From Solidesulfovibrio magneticus (GTDB lineage: Bacteria > Desulfobacterota > Desulfovibrionia > Desulfovibrionales > Desulfovibrionaceae), in contig DLGG01000062.1 in NCBI GenBank assembly GCA_002482565.1, positions 192 to 18,052 of the forward strand: a DNA stretch of 17,861 nt, in the 5' to 3' direction. The number at the start of each line of letters is the position of its first letter. Position 1 is the stretch's first letter. The position numbers were made by a program, and so were the translations under genes. This document shows, in pieces, positions 1-11,581 of the stretch. The notes under the pieces are model-generated. The model had not been told where the DNA came from, did no database searches, and saw only the letters and a program-made list of their open reading frames with translations.

Positions 1-16
1 AAGCGCCCGGCCGGGT

Positions 17-49
17 CTGGGCAGCGCCCAGCTACTGGGCAACGCCCAG
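17..49. repeat. Tandem pair of 15-nt hairpins downstream of ispDF
   Basis: Two copies of CTGGGC-ARC-GCCCAG lie at 17-31 and 35-49, separated by CTA; each has a perfect 6-bp stem and a 3-base loop. A further palindrome, CCCGGCCGGG, sits at 6-15. On the minus strand these lie 23 or more bases beyond the ispDF stop. No T-run follows on that strand within the window, so a classical terminator is not shown; they could protect the 3' end of the mRNA or pause transcription. What lies beyond base 1 is unseen. Confidence 0.55.
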
Positions 50-71
50 CAGGCAGGCAGCGCCCGGCGTC

Positions 72-1274
72 TTACGGGCGTCGCCAGCCGGTGACCAGGG
101 CGACGGCTTTTATGCCTTTTTTCTCGCCGGTGAAGCCCAGGCCTTCCTCGGTGGTGGCCTTGAGGTTCACTTGTTCTTTATTGAGCCCCAAAAGCGCGGC
201 CACGTTGAGGCGGATGGCCTCGGCGTGGGGGCTGATCTTGGGAATCTGGGCGATGATGGTCAGATCCACGTGGGTGATGGTCAGGCCCTTGGCTTTGGCC
301 GCCAGCAGGGCTTCGCTCAGGAACACGCCCGAGGCCATGTTGTCGAAATCCGGGTTGCTGTCCGGGAAAAGCCGGCCGATGTCGCCGCCGGCCACGCAGC
401 CCAGCACCGCGTCGGTGAGGGCATGGAGCAGCACGTCGCCGTCGGAGTGGGCCAGCACTTCGGGCGCGCCGAGGATGGGGTAGCCGCCGAGCTTCATGGG
501 GCGCGGGGGCTGTTTGCCGGGCTTTTGCGAATCGGCGTAGCGGTGGACGTCGTAGCCGTAGCCAGTGACGGGCAGGAGCGGCGCGGCCGCCTCGGCCAGG
601 CTGGACAAATCCTCGGGATGGGTGATTTTCATGTTTCGCGGCGCTCCGGGTACGGTGAAGACGGGCTGGCCGTAGTGTTCGACCAGGCTGGCGTCGTCGG
701 TGACGTCGAAATCCGCTCCGGCGTGGGCATAGGCGGCGCGCAAAAGGGCCAGGTCGAAGCCCTGGGGCGTTTGCACGGCGGCAAGGCGATGGCGGGGCAG
801 GGTGGCGGTCACCGTGTCGCCGTCCACCTGCTTGACGGTGTCGGTGACGGGCAGGGTTGGGATGACGGCCTTGCGTCCGGCGGCCAGGGCGTCGGCCACC
901 CGGGCGATGAGGCCGGCGTCGACAAAGGGCCGGGCCGCGTCGTGGATCAGCACCAGACGCGCTTCGCGGGGCAGGGCGTCGAGGCCGTTTTTGACCGAAT
1001 CTTGGCGTCTGGCCCCGCCTGCGGCGGTCAGGACCGGCAGGCCCGGGTGGCTTACGTCGAGATAGCCGGCCAGCTCGCGGGCGGCCTCGGCCAGATCGCC
1101 TGGCGCAAAAACCACGACCACCCCGGCCACGTCCGGGGACTTGGCGAAGGCGGTCAGGGCTTTCCAGTAGAGCGGACGGCCGCCCACGGAGAGAAACTGT
1201 TTCTTGACGCCGCCCGAGGCCTTGGCCAGACGGGTTCCGGAGCCGGCGGCAAGCAGCACGGTCCACAGGGACAC
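72..1274 (-). CDS. ispDF: Bifunctional IspD/IspF (MEP cytidylyltransferase / MECDP synthase)
   Basis: This cytoplasmic protein of 400 residues fuses two enzymes of the non-mevalonate isoprenoid pathway. The N-terminal IspD part (about 1-230) transfers CMP from CTP to 2-C-methyl-D-erythritol 4-phosphate: it shows the nucleotide loop LLAAGSGTRLA (7-17) with KKQF (24-27), HDAARPF (111-117) and ITHPEDL (217-223). The C-terminal IspF part (about 236-400) cyclises the CDP-ME phosphate to MEcPP; metal ligands are D242, H244 (GYDVH) and H284 (VLLHALTDA), and the family end TTEEGLGFTGEKKGI is intact. The intervening enzyme IspE is not in this window. The start is GTG at 1274, with AAGGA six bases upstream (1281-1285 on the plus strand). 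It lies just downstream of rnpB on the same strand, so read-through from the rnpB promoter is possible. IspDF fusions are known from alpha-, delta- and epsilonproteobacteria. Both active sites look complete. Confidence 0.97.
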   Translation of the reverse strand: MSLWTVLLAAGSGTRLAKASGGVKKQFLSVGGRPLYWKALTAFAKSPDVAGVVVVFAPGDLAEAARELAGYLDVSHPGLPVLTAAGGARRQDSVKNGLDALPREARLVLIHDAARPFVDAGLIARVADALAAGRKAVIPTLPVTDTVKQVDGDTVTATLPRHRLAAVQTPQGFDLALLRAAYAHAGADFDVTDDASLVEHYGQPVFTVPGAPRNMKITHPEDLSSLAEAAAPLLPVTGYGYDVHRYADSQKPGKQPPRPMKLGGYPILGAPEVLAHSDGDVLLHALTDAVLGCVAGGDIGRLFPDSNPDFDNMASGVFLSEALLAAKAKGLTITHVDLTIIAQIPKISPHAEAIRLNVAALLGLNKEQVNLKATTEEGLGFTGEKKGIKAVALVTGWRRP

Positions 1275-1308
1275 GGGAAATCCTTTGCGCTAAAGCGTGG
1301 ATAAAAAA

Positions 1309-1672
1309 GGGGGAGTCGGCCGATAAGCCGGGTTTTGTTCCCCGGATAAACCGGGGCGGCCATCATTCCTCTAGGACCGTGATTGCTCACGGCCTCAAGC
1401 AACCTACCCGAAGACACGGCCGGGCCAGCCTTAACGCCTTCCTATTTGGTCTTGCTCCGAACGGGGCATGCCGAGCTTGCCGCGTCGCCGCGGCAACTGG
1501 TGGGCTCTTACCCCACCGTTTCACCCTTACCGGCGCAAGCGCCGGCGGTTTGTTTTCTGTGGCGCTCTCCCGGGATCGCTCCCGCTGGACGTTATCCAGC
1601 GTCCTGCCCTGTGGAGCCCGGACTTTCCTCCCCGGGCCTTGCGGCCCGCGACGACAGCCTGTCCGACTCCCC
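1309..1672 (-). ncRNA. rnpB: RNase P RNA, bacterial class A
   Basis: Catalytic RNA of RNase P, which trims the 5' leader of pre-tRNAs. Read on the minus strand, the ends pair as helix P1: GGGGAGTCGG at the 5' end (from 1672) and CCGACTCCCC at the 3' end (to about 1309). Universal core elements are visible: GAGGAAAGTCCGGGCTCC near the 5' end, GGTAAGGGTGAAACGGTGG with GTAAGAGCCCACC in the middle, and near the 3' end AGAGGAATGATGGCCGCC and ACAAAACCCGGCTTATCGGC. The length of about 364 nt fits class A. A run of six T follows the P1 3' strand (1303-1308 on the plus strand), so transcription may end there, with P1 acting as the terminator stem. The 5' end agrees with a promoter placed about 7 bases upstream. 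Open reading frames over 1379-1765 are spurious. Confidence 0.96.
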
Positions 1673-1678
1673 GGGGGA

Positions 1679-1707
1679 GTCATAAGGCCCTTTTGCCCCT
1701 GCGTCAA
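1679..1707 (-). promoter_or_regulatory. Sigma70-type promoter of rnpB
   Basis: On the minus strand, TTGACG (plus 1702-1707) is separated by exactly 17 bases from TATGAC (plus 1679-1684). That puts the first transcribed base near 1672, exactly where the RNase P helix P1 begins. The -35 box matches five of six consensus bases and the -10 box four of six. A 17-base inverted repeat (1665-1681) overlaps the -10 box and the start site. Confidence 0.75.
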
Positions 1708-1748
1708 AGGGATGTGGGGATGTGGCGGGATGCTGGGCGACTGCCGGC

Positions 1749-1777
1749 TTGAGGGCTGGCTATAAGAATGCTAATAG
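1749..1777 (+). promoter_or_regulatory. Candidate sigma70 promoter for the 1815 gene
   Basis: TTGAGG (1749-1754) and TAATAG (1772-1777) are spaced by 17 bases, and the -10 box is preceded by TGC, an extended -10 arrangement. Transcription would start near 1784, giving a leader of about 30 bases before the ATG at 1815. It points away from the rnpB promoter, so 1672-1784 would be a divergent promoter region. An alternative -10, TATAAG at 1761, has no good -35. Confidence 0.45.
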
Positions 1778-1814
1778 CCTGAAACCGTTGTTTTCCGTCT
1801 CCCGGAGGTGTGCG

Positions 1815-2225
1815 ATGCGCCTGATGCTGCTGCTCTCGGCCCTAATTGCCGTCTTGGGCGTCTGCCCGCCGGCCCAGGCCACGGATTGGCGTTTTCTGGC
1901 TGCCCATGACGACAGGTCGGTGGAACTCTACTATGACCGGCATTCGGTGCGCGTCTCGGGCGAGGTGCTGCGGCTTCGGGTAAAGCGGGTGTTCGACGAG
2001 ACCGAGGGGCTGGAAATCGCCCACGAGTTGGGTTTTCCCACCGGCGTGGCCTACGCCATCGAGCGGGTGACCCTGGACTGCGGCCAGGGCCGGATCATCC
2101 GGCAACAGGCAGCCTGGGTCGGGGTGGACGGCAAGCTTTTGGACCGCACCCTGTCGCCTACGTCGGGGTGGCGGCCCATGCGCCCGGGGGGCCTTGGCGA
2201 GGCCATCTGCCGGGAATTGGAGTAG
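1815..2225 (+). CDS. Secreted Adhesin_E-like small protein
   Basis: The product has 136 residues. A signal peptide (about 1-22, hydrophobic MLLLSALIAVLGV, cleavage after AQA) is followed by a single small beta-rich domain beginning TDWRFLAAHD. The pattern W-x-x-(about 18 residues)-YYD-x-x-S(V/I)-x-V-x-G-x-V-L, with alternating hydrophobic strands (LRLRVKRVF), and two cysteines, C89 and C132, that could form a disulfide, resemble the surface-adhesin protein E-like family (Pfam Adhesin_E). In Haemophilus, protein E binds host matrix, but most family members are uncharacterised periplasmic or surface proteins, so adhesion should not be assumed. The ATG at 1815 is chosen because GGAGGT precedes it and the signal peptide starts there; an in-frame ATG at 1722 lies upstream of the promoter. 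C17 does not sit in a lipobox. The next gene starts 55 bases later on the same strand, so the two are probably cotranscribed. Confidence 0.85.
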   Translation: MRLMLLLSALIAVLGVCPPAQATDWRFLAAHDDRSVELYYDRHSVRVSGEVLRLRVKRVFDETEGLEIAHELGFPTGVAYAIERVTLDCGQGRIIRQQAAWVGVDGKLLDRTLSPTSGWRPMRPGGLGEAICRELE

Positions 2226-2280
2226 ACGACGGTTTTCCGCCGGGCCGGTCTTGAGAAACCGCTCTGCCCAAGGAAGGCGT

Positions 2281-4161
2281 ATGCGTGTGAAGTGCCCAAT
2301 TTTTTGGGGAGACGTTCGCTTTTTACGGGCCGCTCTTTGGAGCGTTGCCGTCTGGGCGCTTTTCGCGGGCAACGCCCTGGCCGCCTATCCCGACGGAATC
2401 CATCGTCTGCAGCGCAATGACTATCTCGTGGCGGCCGACCTGACCTACGTCGAGACGCAAACCTCGGAAATCGTGCTGGCCGACGAACATTTGCTGGCAG
2501 CCAACAACACGGCGGCCTTCACCTTCGATCCCGCCTCCGCGACCCTGGAGGTGCTCGAAGCCTGGGTGCTCCAGCCGGACGGACAGCGCATCGACGTGCC
2601 GCTGGAGAACATTTTCACCCGCCCCAGCGCCGCCGCCCGGAACACGCCGGGGTTCGTGGCCTCACAGACAACAACCATCGAATTTCCCCAACTGCGCCTG
2701 GGCAGCGTCGTGCACTGCACCTGGCGGCATACGGTCAGCAAGCCGGCCGTCTTTGGCTTCAACGTCGTTCTCGCCCTGGGCCTGAGCGGGCATATACGCC
2801 AAGAATCGCGCATCGAGGCTCCCGCGTCCGTGCCGCTGCAGTGGGGCCAGCGCGGCGGCTTCGCGGTCGAGGAGGCCCAGGCCGGCGGCAACCGCGTGCT
2901 GACCGCCGCCATCGACGTCGGGTCCGTGCCGCCCGCCGAGGCGTCCATGGTTTCCCCGGTGGACGTCGGGCCGGTCTTTGTCGCCACCACCTTGGCCGGC
3001 TACGAGGCTTTGGGAGCCGCCTATGCGGCCCGCAGCGCCGGCAAGGCTGCCGAGACGCCCGAAATCGCGGCCTTGGCACGAAACATCGTCGGCAACGCCA
3101 AGGGGCTGGACGCGGCCCGGGCCATCCATGACTGGGTGGCGGCCCATGTTCGCTATGTGGCCGTATTTCTCAATGAAAGCGACAACGTCGTGCCCCATGA
3201 CGCGGCAACCGTCCTGCGTAACGGCTACGGCGACTGCAAGGACCACGTCGTGCTCATGCAGGCCCTGCTGGGGACGCTGGGCATACGCGTGCTGCCGGCT
3301 CTTGTGAATTGGGGCATAAGCATGGAGCCGTTGCCGCTGTGGTCTTCGGCGTCGTTCAATCACGTGTTGGCCTATCTGCCGGACTTCGACACCTACGCCA
3401 ATCCCACTGATCCGTTTGCGGTGTTTGGCGTCCTTGACAACGGCTTGTCCGACAAACTGACGGTCATCGCCAGCACCAACGGGGAAAAACGCCGGACTCC
3501 GGCTCAGAGCGCCGCCTCCAATGCCTACCAATATCATGCCGAGCTGTCCGTGGACGCTGCTGGGACAGTGCACGGCCAGGCGCGCATGTCCCTTTCCCCT
3601 GGTGCGGACGGCGCTGTCCGCCGCGTCCTGGCCGGGGCGGGTTCCCTGGCCGCCTTGGCCAATCAACTGCTTCAGGTCACCCCGGAAGGCGGCTATGGCG
3701 GGATGCGCTCGACGAACCCGCGCGATCTGACCAAGCGTTTGGAAATCGAGGGCCAGTGGACCAGCCCCCACGGCGTGGTCCGGTCTTCTCCCCTTGTGTA
3801 TATGACCGTGCCCCTTGGCCTCGACGTCGCACCGGCGAACAATCTGCGCGCCTATCTCACCACAGCCACGCCGCGGCGCTATCCAGTCATTGTGGGGGCC
3901 AGGGAATACTCCTGGCGTTCGGTCATTGCCTTGCCTTCGGGAGCCGTAGTCGAGCATCTGCCGGCGGCTGTGGACCTGAGCAGCCCTGCAGGCCGCTTTA
4001 CCGCCAGCTACGGGGTGATTGACGGAAAGATCGAGGTCAGGCGCGGTTTTGTGATCACCAAGACGACCTATCCGCCCCAAGAGTATGAGGATGTCCAAAG
4101 CCTGCTGTACGCCTTTATCGACGATCAGCGCGCCGTCATCAGCTACCGGCCCGGGCCGTAG
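2281..4161 (+). CDS. Exported DUF3857 / transglutaminase-like protein
   Basis: The product has 626 residues. A signal peptide (about 1-34, ending NALA before AYPDG) sends it to the periplasm. A DUF3857 domain (about 45-210) precedes a transglutaminase-like core (about 265-385) and a beta-rich C-terminal part (about 410-626). In the core, C319 lies in NGYGDCKDHVVLMQALL and H361 in FNHVLAYLP, as expected for the papain-like fold. The third catalytic position, usually Asp in a Y-x-D-(P/S)-T context, reads TYANPTDPF, so N374 occupies it. DUF3857/transglutaminase proteins are common in Gram-negatives; some may act as proteases or peptide cross-linkers, but no substrate is established. The ATG at 2281 is preceded by AAGGAAGG and begins the signal peptide; an in-frame ATG at 2194 would overlap the previous gene and bury the signal. 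It lies 55 bases after the Adhesin_E-like gene and converges on the hybrid kinase gene, leaving 38 bases without an evident terminator. Confidence 0.9.
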   Translation: MRVKCPIFWGDVRFLRAALWSVAVWALFAGNALAAYPDGIHRLQRNDYLVAADLTYVETQTSEIVLADEHLLAANNTAAFTFDPASATLEVLEAWVLQPDGQRIDVPLENIFTRPSAAARNTPGFVASQTTTIEFPQLRLGSVVHCTWRHTVSKPAVFGFNVVLALGLSGHIRQESRIEAPASVPLQWGQRGGFAVEEAQAGGNRVLTAAIDVGSVPPAEASMVSPVDVGPVFVATTLAGYEALGAAYAARSAGKAAETPEIAALARNIVGNAKGLDAARAIHDWVAAHVRYVAVFLNESDNVVPHDAATVLRNGYGDCKDHVVLMQALLGTLGIRVLPALVNWGISMEPLPLWSSASFNHVLAYLPDFDTYANPTDPFAVFGVLDNGLSDKLTVIASTNGEKRRTPAQSAASNAYQYHAELSVDAAGTVHGQARMSLSPGADGAVRRVLAGAGSLAALANQLLQVTPEGGYGGMRSTNPRDLTKRLEIEGQWTSPHGVVRSSPLVYMTVPLGLDVAPANNLRAYLTTATPRRYPVIVGAREYSWRSVIALPSGAVVEHLPAAVDLSSPAGRFTASYGVIDGKIEVRRGFVITKTTYPPQEYEDVQSLLYAFIDDQRAVISYRPGP

Positions 4162-4199
4162 CCGTTCCGACATGGGCAAGGCTCAGATAGGGGCGATGC

Positions 4200-8339
<4,140 letters not shown>

Positions 8340-8409
8340 GGTTGGTGCACAAGTGTTGCAGGTTCGCTGGTTCGACGACCCGAGCCCCCAGCGGACTGAA
8401 GACCAAAGG

Positions 8410-8438
8410 AATATGCAGCAATACAAGCAGGAATTCAA
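8410..8438 (-). promoter_or_regulatory. Candidate promoter for the hybrid kinase
   Basis: On the minus strand, TTGAAT (plus 8433-8438) is followed after 17 bases by CATATT (plus 8410-8415). Transcription would begin near 8403, leaving a leader of about 64 bases before the ATG at 8339. The segment 8405-8460 is clearly more AT-rich than its surroundings and lies between two divergent genes. I found no equally good promoter for the DUF547 gene in this 188-base gap. Confidence 0.35.
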
Positions 8439-8527
8439 TTGATTTTCCCCTAGCTTCGCACCGGTTGTCCAGGTGAAGTCCTTGCCCCCACTACGTGGTC
8501 TGTGGCCGGAAAGTCTGGGAGGTTGAT

Positions 8528-9445
8528 GTGTACAAGATGTTGGTCCAGGCATTTTTATCATTGCTTTTCGCTGGCTTTGGTCACGCCGGGCAATCATCGG
8601 GCTATCTTGACCATTACGGTGATTTTTTGGGAGCACATGTGCGCGGGGGCGTCGTAAATTATGCCGGCGTCAAAGGGGACATGGCCCGCCTCGACGCGAC
8701 GTTGGCGCTTATGGCCGCCGAAAACCCCGAGGTCTTGGCCCGGCCTGATCGTATAGCTCTCTATATAAATGCTTATAATCTGTGGACCATCCGCCTCATC
8801 ATGGACCATTGGCCGGGGATTGCCTCCATCAAGGAGGCCGGCGGCTTCCTGGCCTCGCCCTGGAAACGTCCCTTTGTGCGCTTGGGCGGCCGGACACTGT
8901 CCCTTGACGATATCGAACACGGCATCCTGCGTCGGCAATACCCGGACCCCAGGCTGCACTTCGTGCTCAACTGCGCCTCCAAAAGTTGTCCGCCGCTTCT
9001 ATCCGTGCCCTACCGGGGGGAGGTCCTGGATGCCATGCTGGAGGAACGGACCCGGGCTTGCCTGAATGACCCGGCCGGGGCGCGGGTAGACGGCGGCCGG
9101 TTGCGCCTGATCCGTATTTTTGACTGGTACGCCGAGGACTTCGGCGGCCGGGACGGGCCGTGGGGATTTGTGCGCCGTTTTGCCGGGCCGGCGCTGGGCG
9201 CGGCGCTTGACGCCCTGGCGGACCGCCGGCCGGTTTATGACGATTATGATTGGTCCCTGAATGATGCGCCCGGGCCATGGACCTCGGCCTTGGTCGGCGC
9301 GGACGCGCCAGCGAACCGTGCCAATGCGGATGCGCCGCCCTCCGGTGTCGGCGCGGGTGGACCACCGTCAGGCATGACTTCAAACCTGCCGCCCCACGGC
9401 GATGGCGCGGGCAGCGCGCCCGTCACGATGCCGGAGCGCCCGTGA
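8528..9445 (+). CDS. Exported DUF547 protein with low-complexity tail
   Basis: The product has 305 residues with GTG start at 8528: GGGAGG (8517-8522) lies five bases upstream, better spaced than for the ATG at 8537. A signal peptide covers about 1-20 (LVQAFLSLLFAGFGHA). The DUF547 core (about 55-190) shows its usual landmarks: ALYINAYNLW near residue 78, LDDIEHGILR, and HFVLNCASKSCPPL with C149 and C154. Those conserved Cys/His/Asn positions hint at a hydrolase- or thiol-type active site, but the biochemical role of DUF547 is unknown. From about residue 245 the chain turns into a Gly/Pro/Ala-rich tail (DAPPSGVGAGGPPSG) with no fold evident. The stop TGA (9443-9445) overlaps the GTG start of the glycosyltransferase gene (GTGA), indicating translational coupling. 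The first third of the gene holds codons such as ATA in an AT-richer patch (8750-8790), unlike the GC-rich gene that follows. Confidence 0.88.
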   Translation: MYKMLVQAFLSLLFAGFGHAGQSSGYLDHYGDFLGAHVRGGVVNYAGVKGDMARLDATLALMAAENPEVLARPDRIALYINAYNLWTIRLIMDHWPGIASIKEAGGFLASPWKRPFVRLGGRTLSLDDIEHGILRRQYPDPRLHFVLNCASKSCPPLLSVPYRGEVLDAMLEERTRACLNDPAGARVDGGRLRLIRIFDWYAEDFGGRDGPWGFVRRFAGPALGAALDALADRRPVYDDYDWSLNDAPGPWTSALVGADAPANRANADAPPSGVGAGGPPSGMTSNLPPHGDGAGSAPVTMPERP

Positions 9446-11487
9446 CGCGAGGCTTTCCAAGCGCCCATCAGGCAATGGGGACCTACGAGGCGTGTGTGGC
9501 CGGGGTGTTTGCCGGCTTGCCCGGCCACCTCTGGCGCGGACTGTTTTGCCTGACGGCCCTTGTCGTCCTGGCCTTGTGCGGCCGTCTGGAGGCCGGGCGC
9601 TTTGTCTATGCCGCCTGCTTTGCCGGGGCTTTCGCCGCCCTGGTCCTAGCCGTGCGAAGCTGGCCGGCCGGAGGGCGTCGCGGCCGCGTCACCGCCGCCG
9701 TCCTGGCCCTGGGCCTTGGCGCGCGGCTGCTTTTTGTCTGGGCCTGGCCGGTCGACAGCGACGTTTTTCGCTACATTGTTGAAGGCGACATGCAGTTGGC
9801 CGGGGGCAATCCCTATCTGATCGCGCCGGGCGACCCGAGGCTGCCCGGGCTGTTGTCCGCTCCGGCCGCAGCCGTCCTTGGCCGGGTCAACCACCCCGAG
9901 CTGGCCGCCGCCTATCCGCCCTTGGCCGAGCTTTTCTGCCGGGCCGTGGCCGCCGTCTCGCCCACACCCCTGGCTTTCCGGGCAGCCTTTGCCCTGGCCG
10001 ATCTCCTCGCCGCCCTGGCCCTGGCCGTGGTCTTGGCCAAGCGGCGGCTGCCGCCGGTTTGGCTGGCCCTGTATGTGCTTTCCCCCCTGTCCCTGGTCAT
10101 GGGCGCGGGGGAGGGCCATCTCGACGCTCTGGTCGCCCTGGGAGTATCCCTGGCCGTGGCCGCCTTTACGGCCCGCCGCGACGGTTGGGGATTTTTGTGC
10201 CTGGGCGCGGCCGGACTGGTGAAGTATCCGGCTTTGCTCCTTATTCCGTTCTTTCTGCGGCCGGGCAATTTGCGCCAAGCCGCCGCCTGCCTCGTGGCGC
10301 TGGCGAGCTTTTGGCCCTACCGCGCGGCCGGGCCGGCCTTTTTTCAGTCGCTTGCCGCCTTTGCCGGCCATGTGGCCCAGGGCGGGCCGCTCACGGCCCT
10401 GGTCTGGCCCCTGTGCGGCGCGTTTGCCCCGGCCGTGTCCCTGGGGATTGGCGGCGCGGCGCTCGTGGTCGGCTGGCTGGCCGTCCAGGATCGCGGGCGC
10501 GGACCGCTTTTCGCCGGCTTGACCGGCCTGGCCGCCTTGCCCACGGTCTATCCCTGGTATTTTCTCATGGTCCTGCCGCTTTGGACCCTGCGTCCGAGTT
10601 GGCCTGCGCTGTGGCTCCTGGCCGCCCAGGGTCTGGCCGTGACCCCGACCTGGCTACGCGGCCAGGAGCTTGGCGGGAAGGAGACGGCCATGGCCGTGAT
10701 CTGGCTGCCGTTTTTGCTGCTCCTGACCCTCTCCGCCTGGCGTCCCGGGCTGGCCGTGCCGGCCGGCCCCGCGAAAAGAGCGCGACGGCTTTCGGTAGTC
10801 GTGCCGACCCGGAACGAGGGTAGTAGGCTTGGACGCTGTCTGGAAAGTCTGGACGGCACGGGCGCGGCCGAGGTCGTGGTGGCCGATGGCGGCTCCGCCG
10901 ACGGCACGGCTTCCCTGGCCGCCGGATATGGCGCGAAGGTGGTGGCGGCCGGCGGCGGCCGGGGCGGGCAGATCGCGGCCGGGTTGGCCGCCTGCCGGGG
11001 CGACGTGGTCCTTGTCCTGCATGCCGACGCCGTGGTCACGCCTGATGTGCCGGCCCGGGTCATGGCGGCTTTGGACCGTTGCCCCGAGGCGGTCGGCGGC
11101 GTGGTCGGCATGGCCTACGACGCGCGGCGTCCCGGACTTGGCGTCCTGGGGTTGCTCAATACCCTGCGGGCGCGGTTTGGCGGCATTGGCTTCGGCGACC
11201 AGGGCCAGTTTTTCCGGCGCGAGGCGCTGGAGGGCGCGGACGGGTTTCCGGCAATGGCGCTCATGGAAGATGTGGAGCTGTCCCTGCGCCTGCGCCAGGC
11301 CGGGGAGACGCTGAGTCTGGGCGGCGGCGTTATGGCCTCGGGCCGGCGCTGGGCCGGCTCGGGCTTTGGCGGCAAGGCGGCCGGGGTCGTGGCCATGTGC
11401 CTGGGCTATCTGGCCGCCCGCCGGCTGGGATTGGCCGACGCCACGGGGCGGCGTTATTACCGCCGCTATTACGGCCGGGAGCCTTAG
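9442..11487 (+). CDS. Fused membrane GT-C-like / GT2 glycosyltransferase (TIGR04283-like)
   Basis: The product has 681 residues and two parts. Residues about 12-445 hold some ten hydrophobic segments and an extracytoplasmic-type motif after the third, with D105 and D107 in VDSDVFRYIVEGD, then AGGNPYLIAPGDP and YPPLAELF; this pattern is typical of GT-C or DUF2029-type polyprenyl-phosphate-sugar glycosyltransferases. Residues about 450-655 form a GT2 domain: SVVVPTRNEGSRL, VVADGGSADGT, HADAV with D529, FGDQGQFFRRE and LMEDVELSLRLR with E609/D610. That order matches the TIGR04283 family (rSAM/selenodomain-associated, in some annotations tied to arsenosugar synthesis). The sugar donor and acceptor are unknown. 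Start: GTG at 9442 overlaps the DUF547 stop and has GGAG seven bases upstream; ATG 9475 is an alternative. Very GC-rich. The next gene is convergent. Confidence 0.88.
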   Translation: MTRGFPSAHQAMGTYEACVAGVFAGLPGHLWRGLFCLTALVVLALCGRLEAGRFVYAACFAGAFAALVLAVRSWPAGGRRGRVTAAVLALGLGARLLFVWAWPVDSDVFRYIVEGDMQLAGGNPYLIAPGDPRLPGLLSAPAAAVLGRVNHPELAAAYPPLAELFCRAVAAVSPTPLAFRAAFALADLLAALALAVVLAKRRLPPVWLALYVLSPLSLVMGAGEGHLDALVALGVSLAVAAFTARRDGWGFLCLGAAGLVKYPALLLIPFFLRPGNLRQAAACLVALASFWPYRAAGPAFFQSLAAFAGHVAQGGPLTALVWPLCGAFAPAVSLGIGGAALVVGWLAVQDRGRGPLFAGLTGLAALPTVYPWYFLMVLPLWTLRPSWPALWLLAAQGLAVTPTWLRGQELGGKETAMAVIWLPFLLLLTLSAWRPGLAVPAGPAKRARRLSVVVPTRNEGSRLGRCLESLDGTGAAEVVVADGGSADGTASLAAGYGAKVVAAGGGRGGQIAAGLAACRGDVVLVLHADAVVTPDVPARVMAALDRCPEAVGGVVGMAYDARRPGLGVLGLLNTLRARFGGIGFGDQGQFFRREALEGADGFPAMALMEDVELSLRLRQAGETLSLGGGVMASGRRWAGSGFGGKAAGVVAMCLGYLAARRLGLADATGRRYYRRYYGREP

Positions 11488-11581
11488 CCATAGAGTCTCG
11501 ACAAGTGGACGATCTGGCCAGGAATCCTGGAGGGCGGACGGCCTGCCTGGGACGCAATCCTGTCAGCCGGGCAGCGCAGCC

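Noticed and set aside
1379..1765. Several open frames of about 90-130 codons on both strands
   Set aside because: They lie inside rnpB, whose conserved core and helix P1 explain the sequence.
2662..4179. Open frame of 505 codons on the minus strand opposite the DUF3857 gene
   Set aside because: No domain, no ribosome site, and the opposite strand carries an unmistakable signal peptide and transglutaminase-like core.
8340..8636. Upstream extension of the hybrid kinase to an ATG at 8636
   Set aside because: It would overlap the divergent DUF547 gene and the promoter candidate, and would put 99 polar residues before the signal-like segment.
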